Shown piece after piece: positions 48,300 to 60,453 of a stretch of 64,000 nucleotides of DNA. The position numbers and the translations under genes are program-made. Position 1 is the stretch's first letter. Every line of letters starts with the position of its first letter. The notes under the pieces were generated by a model. The model saw only the letters and a list, made by a program, of their open reading frames with translations. It was not told the DNA's origin and ran no database searches. The stretch comes from Bisporella sp. PMI_857 (taxonomy: Eukaryota; Ascomycota; Leotiomycetes; Helotiales; Helotiaceae), in assembly GCA_021307315.1 (NCBI GenBank), contig JAJSPD010000045.1, positions 186,001 to 250,000 of the forward strand, written 5' to 3'.

Positions 48300-49802
48300 A
48301 CCTTGGTGGTCCTGTGACTAAAATCTGGCCGACTACAGAAGGGAAGGGTGGTGTAATGCTCGTGAGAAGGGATGTTTTAGGAAAGAACTCTTAACCACCT
48401 GATCACTCACTCGATTGACAAAGGGCTCCCCCCTCAATGCGGCATTATTGTCTGTTTTGTTGGTGATAATCCGTACGTCGGACGAGATCTCTGATAATGC
48501 GTATCCTTATGGTGATTTTGAAAAGCTGTGATGACAGAGTGGATGCATAGGTGAAGATCAGCGAAGGTGATGCGTAGCTGCTTCACCTCAGCCCTGAGAA
48601 GAACAATGGGCAGCAGCTACCCAAGAAGTAGAAATTGGATATCGGAAAACATCCCACTATAGGTTCAAGCACAAGGCTGAGCTCCCTCGCAAAAGCGGTG
48701 GTGAATAAAACCTACGTTTATGTAGTGGCACGGTTGATTTCTCATGATCCAACGTTGGGAAGGAAAATTAACCTGTGTACTGTGCAGGAGGACCAAACTC
48801 GCCTTTGCATAGCATTCGTATTCCGTTTTAGCCGTTGTTGTACGTCTTCTTTGGGTATTCTTGTCGGACGTATATCCTGCTCCTCCCATTTAGAAACACA
48901 GGTTTCCACTGTATGGCCACACCTATGTACATTCGAACTTTGGGCATATACAGCGCTCTCCCAGGGCGTTATTTACAAATCTCTGAACGGAGCTAGCGGG
49001 TAAACAGAGTACCGCGGCAAACAAAGTTTATATATGAATCCTATTACGCTGGTACTAGTGCAGATCAGGGCTTATTATGTTCAGGTAAGCGTAGCTAATA
49101 TGCTCTACTGTCACAAAATAGATGGTGGTTAGTATTAGTCATACTGTAAAAGACAGGCCTGCTATACCACGAAGACATGAACCCAAGGATGAGATGTATT
49201 TGTCACTTCACGTCATGGATCACCTCCTTCCTGAATTAAAAGCAAAAGCAAGATAAAAGTATCGGTGGACATCATCTATTCCGTAGTCTAATCAAACACA
49301 CACCACATCAGCTTCTCACGAGATGAGAAGAAAACCAAGGCCATATGCATCACATCGAAAAAAATATGCACAACTCCTATGTACCATGAAGTCGTAGTCT
49401 CAATCTTCACATCATCCATCCATCAACAAAAAGGCCATATGAAGAAAATAAACGAAGAATAAAACAAAGCGCCAGTCATCACCTCATCTCATGTATCGTC
49501 ATCATGCGAAAGCCCCGCAATTCCATGCTGAAATAGAGAAGAAGATCCCAAAATGATTAGAATGAATGCTGGTTGAAGCCGCAATTGTGGAGGAATGAAG
49601 TCGGGTCAAATGACGCGCATGAACATAAACTCCAGCCAGTTCTGTGATTCCCATGGCTTCCAGGGACATGAGTTTTTCGTAAAAGTCGTGCCGTTCGTCT
49701 GAACAAAGGAAAGAAAATACACTGCAAATGCCGTGCAGATGAAGAAAAATATCGTGACAAGAAGGTTATAAATAGCCTCAGAGTGAGGCGAGTGATGGCC
49801 GA
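48300..49802. other. Intergenic gap of 1.5 kb
   Basis: Promoter of the FAD oxidase and probable long 3' UTR of the next gene. ORFs at 48635-49003 and 49557-49760 have no support. Confidence 0.45.
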
Positions 49803-51809
49803 TTACTCTTTTCGTGCGGCCGTCTCACGTTCCTTAATCTCCTTTAATTTTGAGTCGAGGTGAAACAATCGTGATTGCAAAGATGGACCTTCACCGAAGT
49901 CAAAGGACTCGATCGAGCGGCGTGTCTGATGCATAGTAGCAAAAGCAGATCTCCGAACTGTAGCAGTCGTATCTTGAAATAGACGGCGCGGGAAAGTGTT
50001 GCTTGGGCCAGATTCTGAAAAGGGTGAGCCGAGTCGGGTGCGTTCGAAAGTAGCAGATGGCAGGAGTGAAGGCGGTGGCTTCGCAGTGGCGGCTTCGATG
50101 ATCTCTGCAGCAACAGGTAGTGTAGGAACTGGAGGAAATTGGAAGACAGTTGGAGGTCGGCTACTTAAGGCTTCGTCTCCGAGACTGAAACCACGTGTGC
50201 GGACACGGCGTCGGTTGCCTGGAAATGCTGCCCCAAATATTTGTTCGTTCAGGATGCTGGGTCTAACGATGGCACCATTGGCCCCAAATTCCTCATCTAA
50301 AGAGTGCTGAGCACGTCGCTTCATGGTACAATTGAGTGATCGTGGCTCATTGAATCGAACAGGTGATCCGAGACGTGGCGCACGAGATTCCCCAACTGTA
50401 TCTGAACGTGTACGTGGTTGAGGTGGGCGCAAGGAGTCCATTGTGGATGAGCTTGGACCATAAGTATGAGCAACAAATGGCGATCCTAGGATACGGCTGC
50501 GGTCCTTGCTTTCTGGTTCTTGTGTGCCCTCAAAACTGGGCGGTAGACAGTCTTTCAGAGAGGGGAACGATGAAGTTGGGGTATCAAGTTCATCCGCACC
50601 AAGCTTCGCAAGTGGGCCATCTGGCTGCATGCTTTCAGCAGTGCTAGTGGCAAGTGATAGAGCAATGTCACTAGTGTTAAACATTGAACGAGGCTCAGTT
50701 TCATGATAAGCGGCGCGGTAAGGTTTTGTGAAGGGTGTTGGGCTACGGGATTGAAGATGGTGGTGTAGTTGGACAAGGTTGGAATCACTGTTCTTTGTTC
50801 TTCTGCACAAGTCCCTCAAATGGTTTCTGGTGTGCTTGCTCGAATGTGGCCATTGCGCGTAAGACTTCGCACTCTCTCCAGTTGGTGTCAAACTACCACT
50901 TGTATCAGAGACTCTACGCGAAGTGGTTGATCTTCGGACAGCAGAATTTGAAATCCTAGGTCCCTTCCAGCTCCTCTTCGCCTCTCTCGCAACCCGATGA
51001 ATAATTCCCTGAGGTGGCACAGCACTGTGGCCAATGCGGAAAGGCGTGACAGTGGGGTCGGACAAATACAAAAGATATGTAGACCATAAATGCTGATTTT
51101 GGGCCTCTGTCCATGGAGCATCGTTTCGCGTCTTAGAGCGAAGTTTCGCATTCAAGGTTGTGACAGGCTCCGCAGGCTGATCAATGAACAGAGCCTTTCC
51201 TTTGCCTTTGCCTGGCGTGCTTGAATATTGGAATGGGTCTCCTGCATCAGATTCTGGACTAGTACAGCTGCCATCTTCAGAGGGTCGTGAAACGCGGCTA
51301 CAACTGTAGAGAGAATCGTCCGAGAAATCAGATCCAGCAGTCGAGTGTGATGAATTTGGTCTACCAAAGTAGTCACCTGCAGGCGACGAAGTACTAGCTG
51401 ACCAATCTGGTAGTTGGGAGTAATTTTCGTCATTCGAGAAGGTAGGCATTGGGGTTTTGGGTGGTGAACCGGACCGGAATGAATGTGGAGTGAGGAAAGA
51501 GGTTTGTATTGAGAGTGGTTGCTGATCCGTCATTTGATAATCACCGTCTTCGGCGACTTGGGGTTCCTCGATTGTGGGAATCGGAATATCAGCCGCTGCA
51601 ACAGAAGCAAGGAAGTGTTCGGTAGGTGCTTGGAAGGTGGAAGAAGCATGTCGTCTCCGAACCTTTAATCGAGCCGGTCTAGGAGGAGAAGGCTGTCGAG
51701 GTTCCTCTGGTGCTGATGCTTCAGGAGTTGTAGGGCAATCTTCTGCACCATGGTGGAATCGAAAGTCTCGAGGAAGGGTCGAGGAGCCATTTGAATGCTG
51801 ATAAAACAT
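49803..51809 (-). CDS. Large disordered fungal protein with a small conserved WTEAQ domain
   Basis: Uncharacterised protein of 668 residues in one exon. The sequence is mostly low-complexity Ser/Thr/Pro with basic patches, so it is probably disordered and a phosphorylation target. The only compact part is about residues 240-295: NDAPWTEAQNQHLWSTYLLY, LSDPTVTPFRIGHSAVPPQG and IIHRVAREAKRSWKGPR, which looks like a conserved helical DNA- or protein-binding module in fungal proteins. A run KGKGKALFID precedes it. The C-terminal ~30 residues (LFHLDSKLKEIKERETAARK) form a likely coiled coil. The predicted setting is nuclear. I do not recognise a named family; a transcription- or chromatin-related role is only a guess. 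Confidence 0.8.
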   Translation of the reverse strand: MFYQHSNGSSTLPRDFRFHHGAEDCPTTPEASAPEEPRQPSPPRPARLKVRRRHASSTFQAPTEHFLASVAAADIPIPTIEEPQVAEDGDYQMTDQQPLSIQTSFLTPHSFRSGSPPKTPMPTFSNDENYSQLPDWSASTSSPAGDYFGRPNSSHSTAGSDFSDDSLYSCSRVSRPSEDGSCTSPESDAGDPFQYSSTPGKGKGKALFIDQPAEPVTTLNAKLRSKTRNDAPWTEAQNQHLWSTYLLYLSDPTVTPFRIGHSAVPPQGIIHRVAREAKRSWKGPRISNSAVRRSTTSRRVSDTSGSLTPTGESAKSYAQWPHSSKHTRNHLRDLCRRTKNSDSNLVQLHHHLQSRSPTPFTKPYRAAYHETEPRSMFNTSDIALSLATSTAESMQPDGPLAKLGADELDTPTSSFPSLKDCLPPSFEGTQEPESKDRSRILGSPFVAHTYGPSSSTMDSLRPPQPRTRSDTVGESRAPRLGSPVRFNEPRSLNCTMKRRAQHSLDEEFGANGAIVRPSILNEQIFGAAFPGNRRRVRTRGFSLGDEALSSRPPTVFQFPPVPTLPVAAEIIEAATAKPPPSLLPSATFERTRLGSPFSESGPSNTFPRRLFQDTTATVRRSAFATMHQTRRSIESFDFGEGPSLQSRLFHLDSKLKEIKERETAARKE

Positions 51810-54799
51810 CCTGGTGGTGCGCTTGCGATGTTGTTGGAATGTAGCTGTGGTTTGATAAGATAGATCGGATTGCGGTTGGAGCGATACAGCGACAGCCAGT
51901 CGCGTATTTGATTACAGAAAATAGTATTACAAGCTTTATTATTCGTAGAATCTGCTAAACTTGTATCGTATCGTAGTAATTCGTTGTTCTGTCCAGCCAA
52001 TTGAGCTACACCGTTTGCGATCTATGCGCCTAGTTTCGTCTTAATGCCCCCCTCTCTGCGACCGCCGCTCTGTGCTATTGATAACAGTGTCGCGGAGGAT
52101 AAGATGGAATGTGGGCAATGTCTTAAGGGTCGCACCGCATGACCATGAGGCTCGTGAGAATGGCGAAATGTAGGGGAGGTTGTTGAGCCACGATCCGTCT
52201 GCGCTTTTGCGACAAGGAGCAAAGCAAATTTGTTCAGCAAAAGGGTAGCAGGCAATGAACCTATGCCAATGCGCAATTGTTTGTTGGATCGTATTGATTA
52301 CGTGAATTGAGCGCGCTGGAGGGTTGGGGAATTGTCGTTTGTCGCAAACTTTTCGTCGACAAAAGCCTTTCCAAATTTAGCTTCTTCCCGTCCACGAGGA
52401 ATGACCCGTAGACAAAATATTGAAGGAAGTCAGGAGACCCGGCAAAGAGAGAATCGAATATAGCGTTGGAATGGAAGGTCATGTAAAGAACGTGGGTGGT
52501 GAGTGGAGAGAAAGGTTGACGAAGACGAGAGGAACTGCAGCGCAGTGAGGGAGAGGGAGATGGAGAGGAGAGCGGCGGTGGGAGGGCGGGTGGTTGATCC
52601 GAATTCAATGGTGAAGGGAAAACGAGCGAATGAGCTTATCGGGACGCGCGAAGGCGGTGTTGAATTAGGAATAGTCGCACGATATGCCTTCTACAGGATC
52701 TCGTAGTGAATTGTGCACTCTTTTATCAGGTGAATGTGAAGAGTCCAGGGTAGAGGTGCAGGAGAGAGTGTGATGGGGGGATATTATGGGATTGGGGGGT
52801 GGATTACAGTGGGTGATGGGGCGCGTTTAAAGGTGTAAAGGTGTATGTTTTAGCGCAGATCACGGCGACTACAGGGCCAGGAGGGAAGAAAAAGGATGAC
52901 AGGCCGGGGGGGGGGGGGAGGATAGAGAGCAGGGGAGGAGAGAGAGGGGGGCCAAGAGTAGAACACAGGCCCTTAGGTCCAGTCTGAGCGTAAAAACGCA
53001 TTACAGTGCTGTACAGTAATACTGTAGGATGTAGTTAGTAGGGTATCAGCATTATCCATCACCTCCACCCATCAGGGTCCAGACGCCGCCCACGTTGACC
53101 TTCCCATCACCAATGCCGTCTTTCTCACTACTTCTTCGGTTGACTTCCGGACCCTAACCATTGAAGCAGTGGTCCCTGTCAGTGCAGCTCTGCCATTGTA
53201 GAGGTCAATAGCCTGCATTTGAGAGAGGCGATTGCTGTCCCAAGGTGGGGAGATTGGGCAACACAGTGGGGAGAACGCGAAACAAGTCCCCTCTTACCAT
53301 CACCAATGCCAGCATGAACACGATCAGGAAGCTTTCATGTATACTGCACTGCAACTTACCATTACAGCAGACTATTAATTGGGAATTTCTCCTCCTGTTC
53401 CGTTGCACAGCTTCCACGTATATCCGATCAATAACGCCTTCCCGTGCATCCTACCCTTTCGTAACCGGCTCAGTCGCGTCAACCTTTGGGGTTCGAACGC
53501 GTTATTTTCGCGTAAAGTGGAACCCCCCATGATAATAATAATGGTACCTACAAGTACAATACACATCATCATCTATTTATCTCCTCCATCAAAACCTTAA
53601 GCGATGACTCCCCATTTTCAGCCCTCAATTATTATAATAATTCAAACAACGCATAAACCACCACCATCTACTGCCGCTCTACCCCCCTTCCATTTCTCAC
53701 TTGCGAGTTGGCTGTCTCCTTATTTTCCTCCCCCTCATTTCATAAATCATGTTTCATGCAAGCACAGCTCTTCTTGCTCATCGTCTGTCTTTCCGTTTGT
53801 CACCCTGCCCCAGCTTAGGAACAGGGGTAACGCGTAAAGTGTTTTTTTCTCTTTTTCTTCCAATCAAATGCGCCTCCAAACTTCGCCTCTTCATGAAAGG
53901 GAAAAAGCCGTTCGTGACCACCACGGGAGCATCCTCTCCTGTGATTTGGGTATCCCTCTGCAGATCGTTGAATGGCTTGTCGGTAGCTGCCGCCTTCAAC
54001 GACCTAGATTGCTGGGCCCATGACCGTTCGTGGCACCAGCTAAATCCGGAGGGGCATTGCAAGTTTATGTGGGAGAGATAAACGGCCGGCTTTAAATTCC
54101 CAAGAAAGCGTCTCATCATGTAAACTTGCCTGTGCACTGAAACCTTATTTCTCTCAGTCAGGCAAAAGATGAAGTAAGGCACGGCAGCTGAAATTTGGTG
54201 GTGGGAGCCTGCTCTACCGAGCCTGCACAATGCCGACAACACAGACGATAGATTAGGATGCGATGTCTTGTGCTCATGAGTCGCATATGAATCACATGTT
54301 TTAGATCAATGAGCCATTCCACATCCTATTCGAGGGTGCATGTGCTGAGACATTGGACAAATTGGATGAAATGACCTTCTATCCGGGCTGGCTGCCACCA
54401 ATACCATAACTGGTGAGCAATTTTGGCGCCTCAAGTCGAGCGCCTCTCTTGCCGTATAGTCAGACCGTGAACTCACCCTCAGTGTATTATACAGACTTGA
54501 CACATTCTCAAGAGAGATGGAATAAGGTTACTAAATTTGCAAAAGGTTGCCCTTACCCTGGGTAGGTAATCGTTTCAGTCAGGGCAGCCTTTCTTTATGA
54601 AGCCGAACTTTTGTTGCATATTATTTAGCATGGATTTATGCTCCAGACTTGACAGCTTCTCAAACAGTCTGCGATGATTTCTCGGAAGTCTGCCCGCCGA
54701 TATTCTTGCCATCGTACGCGTAGCTGCAGGATCTTACAATGATGTCTTCAAGCCTGGCAAAACTAGCTCTTAGCGGAAAGAATGAACTACTGTAAATCA
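51810..54799. other. Intergenic region of 3 kb with G-tract
   Basis: Includes the upstream region of the disordered-protein gene, a G homopolymer of about 12 bases near 52907-52918 followed by a G/A-rich stretch, and a CT-rich region near 53650-53800. Overlapping ORFs on both strands (for example 53778-54242 -) lack domains. No gene called. Confidence 0.45.
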
Positions 54800-56265
54800 T
54801 AATATACAACAGCGGCCATTTTGACCGAGGTCAGCCATTAGACTTTCGCGTAGCCGCTGCTTACAATTACTCCTGCGTCGATAGCATGGATGAGCCTGGA
54901 AGGTTGACTGGAACACTACCAACAAATGTCGCAATTGCCTACCAGCTAAAGCCGGTCCTGTACCTGTATTTGCTCTCGCTTTGATATAATGACGCAACGT
55001 CGAGTTTCCTGCGTGTAACCGTCCAATAGTCTGATCATGATTGCTATAATTGGAGCAAGCACAATTACATATCCGGAAAGGAACGCTATCAAACTCTTTG
55101 CGCTGGCCTGAATCTTCCACGGACATGTCACCCAACCATTAATCAAAGAGGTAATCACAATGCCTCTTCTCAGACTGAGCTGCCTTGGAGCCAAGAAAGC
55201 CAAGTCATTGATTGTGGCGATAGAGTTGGTCGGAATGGTTGTACCAATGTTGCAAGACTAAATGCAAAAGCGTAGAAGAAAGAACCAGCTCGATTGTTCC
55301 ACAAAGCAGCGATAGATGTCGGCTCCCAATACAGCTTGACATAAACTTCTTGGGGGCTAACGCAATTACTCTTCTGATAAATGAGAAGATCGAGTAGACG
55401 AGAAGGATGAATCGTATCTTCTCAGATTTGCCATGTTGATGGCAAGTGTCGTCTTCTCGGAAATGGCGACATTGATTCCAGCAACATGTGCTCAGCTCTT
55501 TCTGCTTCCAGACAACTTACTTGAATGCGACATATCGGCCCTGAACCACCTGTTCAGGCAGTCCAACCAAGCATAGCAAGTGCCGCTACTATAGCATAAA
55601 TAGATGTAGTAAGGGAGAGCCATCTCATTTTTAGAGGGCGAATAAGCAACAAGGGGAATTGCAATATCAAAGGCGGATGCGGGATCAGTCTACTGCTGGT
55701 TACTCTGGTTGAGGCAGGCGAAGTATTCCCCAGCTGTGGAATGACGGCCATATCGCTTGGAGCATGATGAGCATACAAGACGAGCGAATATACGTGTTAA
55801 TTCTACATATTGTAAACTCATGTATGCCTAGCAGACCAATAAGCACTTACCCAAAGTATAGGAGTCCCAGCATCAATCGAGATGCAACTGCGAAATATGA
55901 GACGTAGAATCCCATCGACGCCCTGGAGCCAATCGAGAAAAGCACAGGATGACGAGATCCAATGGCACCGTTCCAAGTCACAGCTCTAGCAATAGTCAAA
56001 ATTTCCGATTGGGCTTCAACGATCAGTTAAATTGTCAAGATAGCGAGGATAATTCAACTAGCTTACATGGCAACGGCTGCTTCCTGCCAACTTAAACTGA
56101 GCGCAACTATAGATCCTGCCTGTTGCATTGTACCCACGTTCGCTCCGTCAGGAAGTTGTAGCCATAGAAAGTCAGTATTTCTCCATGTTCGCTCTTCCGG
56201 AGCCACAATATCTACATCCCCATTCGACCATTCATCTCGAGTTGCATACGAAGAGCGTGTCACGT
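54800..56265 (-). pseudogene. NCS1-family (purine/pyrimidine/allantoin permease) relic
   Basis: NCS1 permeases are 12-TM nucleobase or allantoin:H+ symporters. Homologous pieces occur in order on the minus strand: VDIVAPEERTWRNTDFLWLQ, MQQAGSIVALSLSWQEAAVA, GSRHPVLFSIGSRASMGFYVSY, MLQAIWPSFHSWG, RPLKMRWLSLTTSIYAI, IGTTIPTNSIATINDLAF, LAPRQLSLRRGIVITSLI, GWVTCPWKIQASA, LSGYVIVLAPIIAIMI and SDYWTVTRRKLDVASLYQSE. They need frame changes near 55735, near 55250 and near 55040, and no ATG begins the first piece. The splice sites between pieces are partly retained. The gene is clearly recognisable but not functional as read. The neighbouring genes look intact, so the loss is local. Confidence 0.82.
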
Positions 56266-56732
56266 GCAGCTCCTAGTAGACTTTACGAAACCAGTTCTGA
56301 TATTGACTTTTGACGCGAACATCACTCTGATTTTTCTCCTTCTGTATTATGCGCAGATTGCACAAGGTGAAGTGAATGGGTGTTTCTTTAATTTAGTCAA
56401 TTATATTGCCCCCATCTTTATTTCACCACTGCGCCTACCCTTAATCAGCCTTTCTGGCCGAAAAATCGTACATCGGCATCCATGCCGACAATACATATGA
56501 GATTCGTTTAATCCAATAGAGAAGCATAGAGAACGTGTTAATAAGCTTGTTGCTCCCAAAGTGGTTAGATGATAAGAGCTCCACTGCTTCGACTCATTAG
56601 TCTTCCAAGTAGTTGGGAGATTCGATGGTTACTAAGGGCGCAATCTCATCGCGATAAATAGACCTCTGAGCCCAAAATGCAAAGGAGAGGCCTGAAAATA
56701 TCGAAACCAAGTTATTCGTAAAGGTCTAAAGG
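56266..56732. other. Intergenic spacer
   Basis: About 470 bases, including the promoter of the next gene; nothing else seen. Confidence 0.4.
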
Positions 56733-57807
56733 ATGGAAGAGAGATCTTCGATAACGCGGTTTGTGTCACTTGGTATGGTGGTTTTGGATGAATTGCGACT
56801 TCCAAATGGCCAGGTCAAACACAATTGCATTGGAGGATCTGGTGCCTACAGTACAATTGGCGCTCGCCTTATCACCTCACCGTCAAAGTCCAAAGAGATT
56901 GGCAGCTTTATTCTAGCGGGCCATGACTTCCCAGCCGAGATCTTAGATATCCTCCGCGGCTGGGGCCTCAGTCTTGTGGTTGAGATTGACAGGAACAGAG
57001 ACTCTACCCGCGGAATACTAGAGTACCACGATGAAGCTTTTGGCCGTAAGTACTGACGTTCCAAAGCGTATTACAGAACTATAGCTGAGGTGAGAAGCAG
57101 GTAAAAGTTTTCATTATATCACCACACCATTACAACCTACGCCACGCTCTCTACCAGCAGAGCTTCTTTCATCAAAATCTTTTCATTTACTCCGTGCCCC
57201 AGAAGCCATCCGCAACGAGGTTGAAGAACTGCTGCAGATGAGGAAAGAAGCAGGGCTAGAAATACGTCCACTTCTGGTCTGGGAGCCTTTACCAGGCCAA
57301 TGCACGCACGAATATCTAGATGCTCATATAACGGCATGCAAATCTGTGGATGTCTTCTCGCCAAACCACCTTGAGCTGCTGGCTCTGCTCGGGGATCCCA
57401 CCTTTCCGTTTAACCCTCGTGCAATCGAAGCTTGCGCAGATTCCATCTTGCATTCTTCACAAGAACAAGCAAGTGTTTTGCAAGCAGTAGTTGTCCGTGC
57501 GGGCGAACACGGTTGTCTAACAGTCTCTAATACAGGGAAAAAGTGGTTCCCGCCCCTTCTGAGCCCGGACAAAGTTGTTGATGCAACAGGGGGCGGCAAT
57601 ACCTTCCTCGGTGCCTTCACACTCGCATTGCAGGTTTGCGGGGATGTTGAGGAGGCTGCTATACAAGCGACGGTGGCAGCGAGCTTTGCCATTGAGCAAA
57701 TAGGAATGCCAATGAGAGCGATTGTTAATGGGCAAGAGATGTGGAATGGTGTGAGGGTGAATGAGAGACTTGAAATTTACAGGGATTCATTGAAACTTCG
57801 TTCATGA
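56733..57807 (+). CDS. PfkB (ribokinase-fold) protein, Mak32-like
   Basis: Carbohydrate/nucleoside kinase fold protein, 339 residues, from exons 56733-57045 and 57101-57807. The start (MEERSSITRFVSLGMVVLDE) gives the typical first strand of the fold. HNCIGGSGAYSTIGARL is the substrate-side GG motif. The PfkB signature near the C terminus reads VVDATGGGNTFLGAFTLALQ (about 263-282), where the usual DTxGAGD is changed: Asn271 replaces the catalytic-base Asp. Yeast Mak32, needed for a viral RNA satellite's propagation, belongs to the same subgroup; I base the Mak32-like label on overall pattern and on this variant motif, not on a search. It could be an inactive or altered kinase. The gene is intact. 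Confidence 0.8.
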
Positions 57808-58085
57808 TATCTTTCTTTATTAATATTTTCAAAGTCGTGGTTTATATAGAAATGATATCCATTTTGCCCAGCACTGAGACTTTCCTTCTGAGGTGCTGGG
57901 GTAAAGAAAGCCATCATTTGCACAAAAGCCTCGTGCGTTGATTGGTGCACAGGGCTGAACTTTATTCTCGAGATGCAGCATGACATTCTGGGCCGCCAAG
58001 CCCTGGAGATCATCTCGTCCCCTTACGCCACGATCAATACTCCTTTTCAGATTAGCAGCATGCGAAACCCTCCCTCACTTCCAAA
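57808..58085. other. Spacer
   Basis: 278 bases, with the promoter of the next gene and no recognisable element. Confidence 0.4.
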
Positions 58086-59665
58086 ATGACTGTCTCACCA
58101 CGATGTTCCCAGCTGTTGAAGGTTCTTCTCCCGTTTGTTTTTCTTCTTTTAGTTGTGGGGTTTTTCTTCAGTCCTTCAAATCCCATTACACCTCCGACCA
58201 ACTGGAGCAAGCCCACAACGGGCGATAGCACTAAGCCAGAACGACCAGAGTCCAAAGAAACGACCACTGATGAGCCTCCACCGACAATCAATGTGCCAGT
58301 GCAAGGCCCCGTGAATACAGACGGCGCTGCTCCCTTCAAAAAAGCTTCTTTCATTCAAGATGCTGCGGATTGGGAGATCGATGGCCAGTACGATGACAGC
58401 CCGTTAAGAGAATTGTGCAGCAAAACCAAATGGCAACCAGGATTGATATTTAAATGCGAGGCAGCATATGGCGGTATTGGGAACGTTAGGAATACCGTGT
58501 TGACTTGTGTTCGATATGCCATTGAGGCAGGAGGTCAGCGCCATTCCATATTTGAAAAGAGTATAGTTAACAATATCTAGCAACCGCGCTCCTTGTTCCT
58601 CAAATCACTGTCCGCGGTGACACCGATCTGGCAGACCTCAAGACGGGAAAGATGCTGCCCTTCACATACATGCTAGATGAGCACCATTTTACTACCTCCC
58701 TGTTAGCTGCATGTCCGAAAATGCGCCTGATTTCCCACGAAGACGACCTCGCAGATATGCCCTCCATTCTCAACCCGTCAAAGATCAAACCCATACAGCT
58801 CAGCACCGACATCAGACTCGGACGCGTTATAAAGTATGCTAAGGAATGGCGCTCTATCTTTGACAAATGGCTGAAAGATTATGGTGCTCCTAATGGCTTC
58901 TCCGCATCCTCTCCGCTCCTAGTCTCCGTCGCGCCATCTTTCTTTGAATACAGCATCCACAGCGACTCTCCCAAGTTCATCGCGACATTTGGACGCATCA
59001 TACGATTCAACGAGGAAACTCGCCATCTCGCAGCTACTGTTTTGTATGCTATGGACAAAAAATACAAGATGAATCTTAACGCCTCGCATACGGGCATCCC
59101 ACAAGTGGAGAAGTTCTACGGCGCGCACTTGCGTACGGACAGTGATGCTGAGAAAGCAGGATTTGCACCATACTCGGAGCAGAGCAAAGCATATCTTGCT
59201 GCAGCACATGCAGCCAAGCTCTCTGTTGCATACGTCGCATCGGGATCTCCTTCTGATACTGAACGATTTACTAAAGAGGCTGGGGAGCAAGGCATCTCTG
59301 TGACGACGAAATACGCGCTCTTAGAAAGTGACCCTGAATATGCGAACGCGTTGGCGCGTATGAAGGCTCTGACCTGGGACCAACAAGCATTGATCGACTA
59401 CGCCATTCTGCTACGAAGTAGCATATTTGGCGGGACGTGGGCAAGCAGCTTCGGGTGGAACATCGTATTCAAGCGACACGTAGCTGTTGGTAATGGCGTT
59501 TGGGTTCCCTCCGAAGCAGCAAAGAAGGAAATGGGGATCAAAAGACGACGGAGGCGAGGAGGCGACCAACAGGAGCCACCGAATGAATGCTATAGAGACA
59601 GTATCAGTACTGTATTTGGATGGGATGGGGCAGGCATCTGGTTTGAGGTCAGCATGTGGCCTTAA
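58086..59665 (+). CDS. O-fucosyltransferase-like type II membrane protein
   Basis: Predicted Golgi-type membrane protein related to the GDP-fucose O-fucosyltransferase-like group of fungal proteins (some entries in databases carry misleading names). Exons 58086-58533 and 58581-59665, 510 residues. A type II anchor follows the start (LLKVLLPFVFLLLVVGFFF); then a Pro/Thr-rich stem (about 30-90). The catalytic-domain-like part has WQPGLIFKCEAAYGGIGNVR, the block TALLVPQITVRGDTDLADL, KFYGAHLRTDSDAEKAGF with the Arg motif (HLRTD), and SSFGWNIVFKRHVAV. These are the conserved sugar-nucleotide-site features of the group. Donor sugar and acceptor are not proven. The only intron splits the ATALLVPQ junction in phase 1. 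Intact gene. Confidence 0.72.
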
Positions 59666-60453
59666 TTTTTTAGTTGTACGCATTTTGGAAATTCTTGCAC
59701 ATAAATCTGTATGGTTGGCATACCTGGGATGTAATTTGTAGGACATGGCAGGCAAGGCGTTGGCGGATCAATAGACTGGATATCATCGATTCATAGCATC
59801 AAATAGAATAATATGCACAGAGTTACCGATGAAATCAAGTCTAGAAAGTTTAAGATCGATAACTTTATTTGCGAAAGCTGGAAGGCCGGCGTGTAGTAGG
59901 TACTGAACCGATTTCCTCGGATTCTTATACAAGCAGATTTTTGTCTTTGGTGCCATGGCTTGTTCATCTATCCTCGTGAGAACTTTCCAGTTCCTAACAA
60001 GGCTGTTCTAGCCTCGACCCCCTACTCGAACTCCAAAAACTCATTAAAAAAAGAACAAGGTGTCTCGACTCAAGAATCGGAGGTATTAGGAGCCGGGGAT
60101 ATCAAGAATGGACGGCCGTGTAATCGCCGTCATGGTCAAAGGCGCGCCATGTGTAATACTAAAGAAGATAGAAGGGGACGGCAGCGGTTCGCAGGAGGGT
60201 CTGGTATGTGTATATTTGTCAAGCCGCTCATGGGTAGATGGATATTGGCACAGGTGTTGCTACTTTTCTAGTTTAGCTCCTCAACCCCCCTCCCAGCCCC
60301 AAGTCGCGCATTTCGAGCGCTACAAGCTCATTGATCTTTGCTTTTGATAGCTCTTTTGCTACCCATCGAAGCAGCCCTTGCCTTATTTCCTTGGCCATCG
60401 CTCGCGAAATCGAGACATGCGCGCTTCAGCGCCAGCGGCAGGTAAGAGATCAA
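59666..60453. other. Intergenic gap
   Basis: No recognised gene. Small ORFs at 59960-60347 and 60331-60678 overlap the relic on the other strand or lack domains. Confidence 0.45.

Noticed and set aside
52905..52920. G homopolymer considered as a quadruplex or origin element
   Set aside because: Single uninterrupted tract in a low-complexity G/A stretch, prone to assembly error; no supporting context.
53480..53500. B-box-like GGGTTCGAACGC
   Set aside because: No A box or cloverleaf could be built around it.
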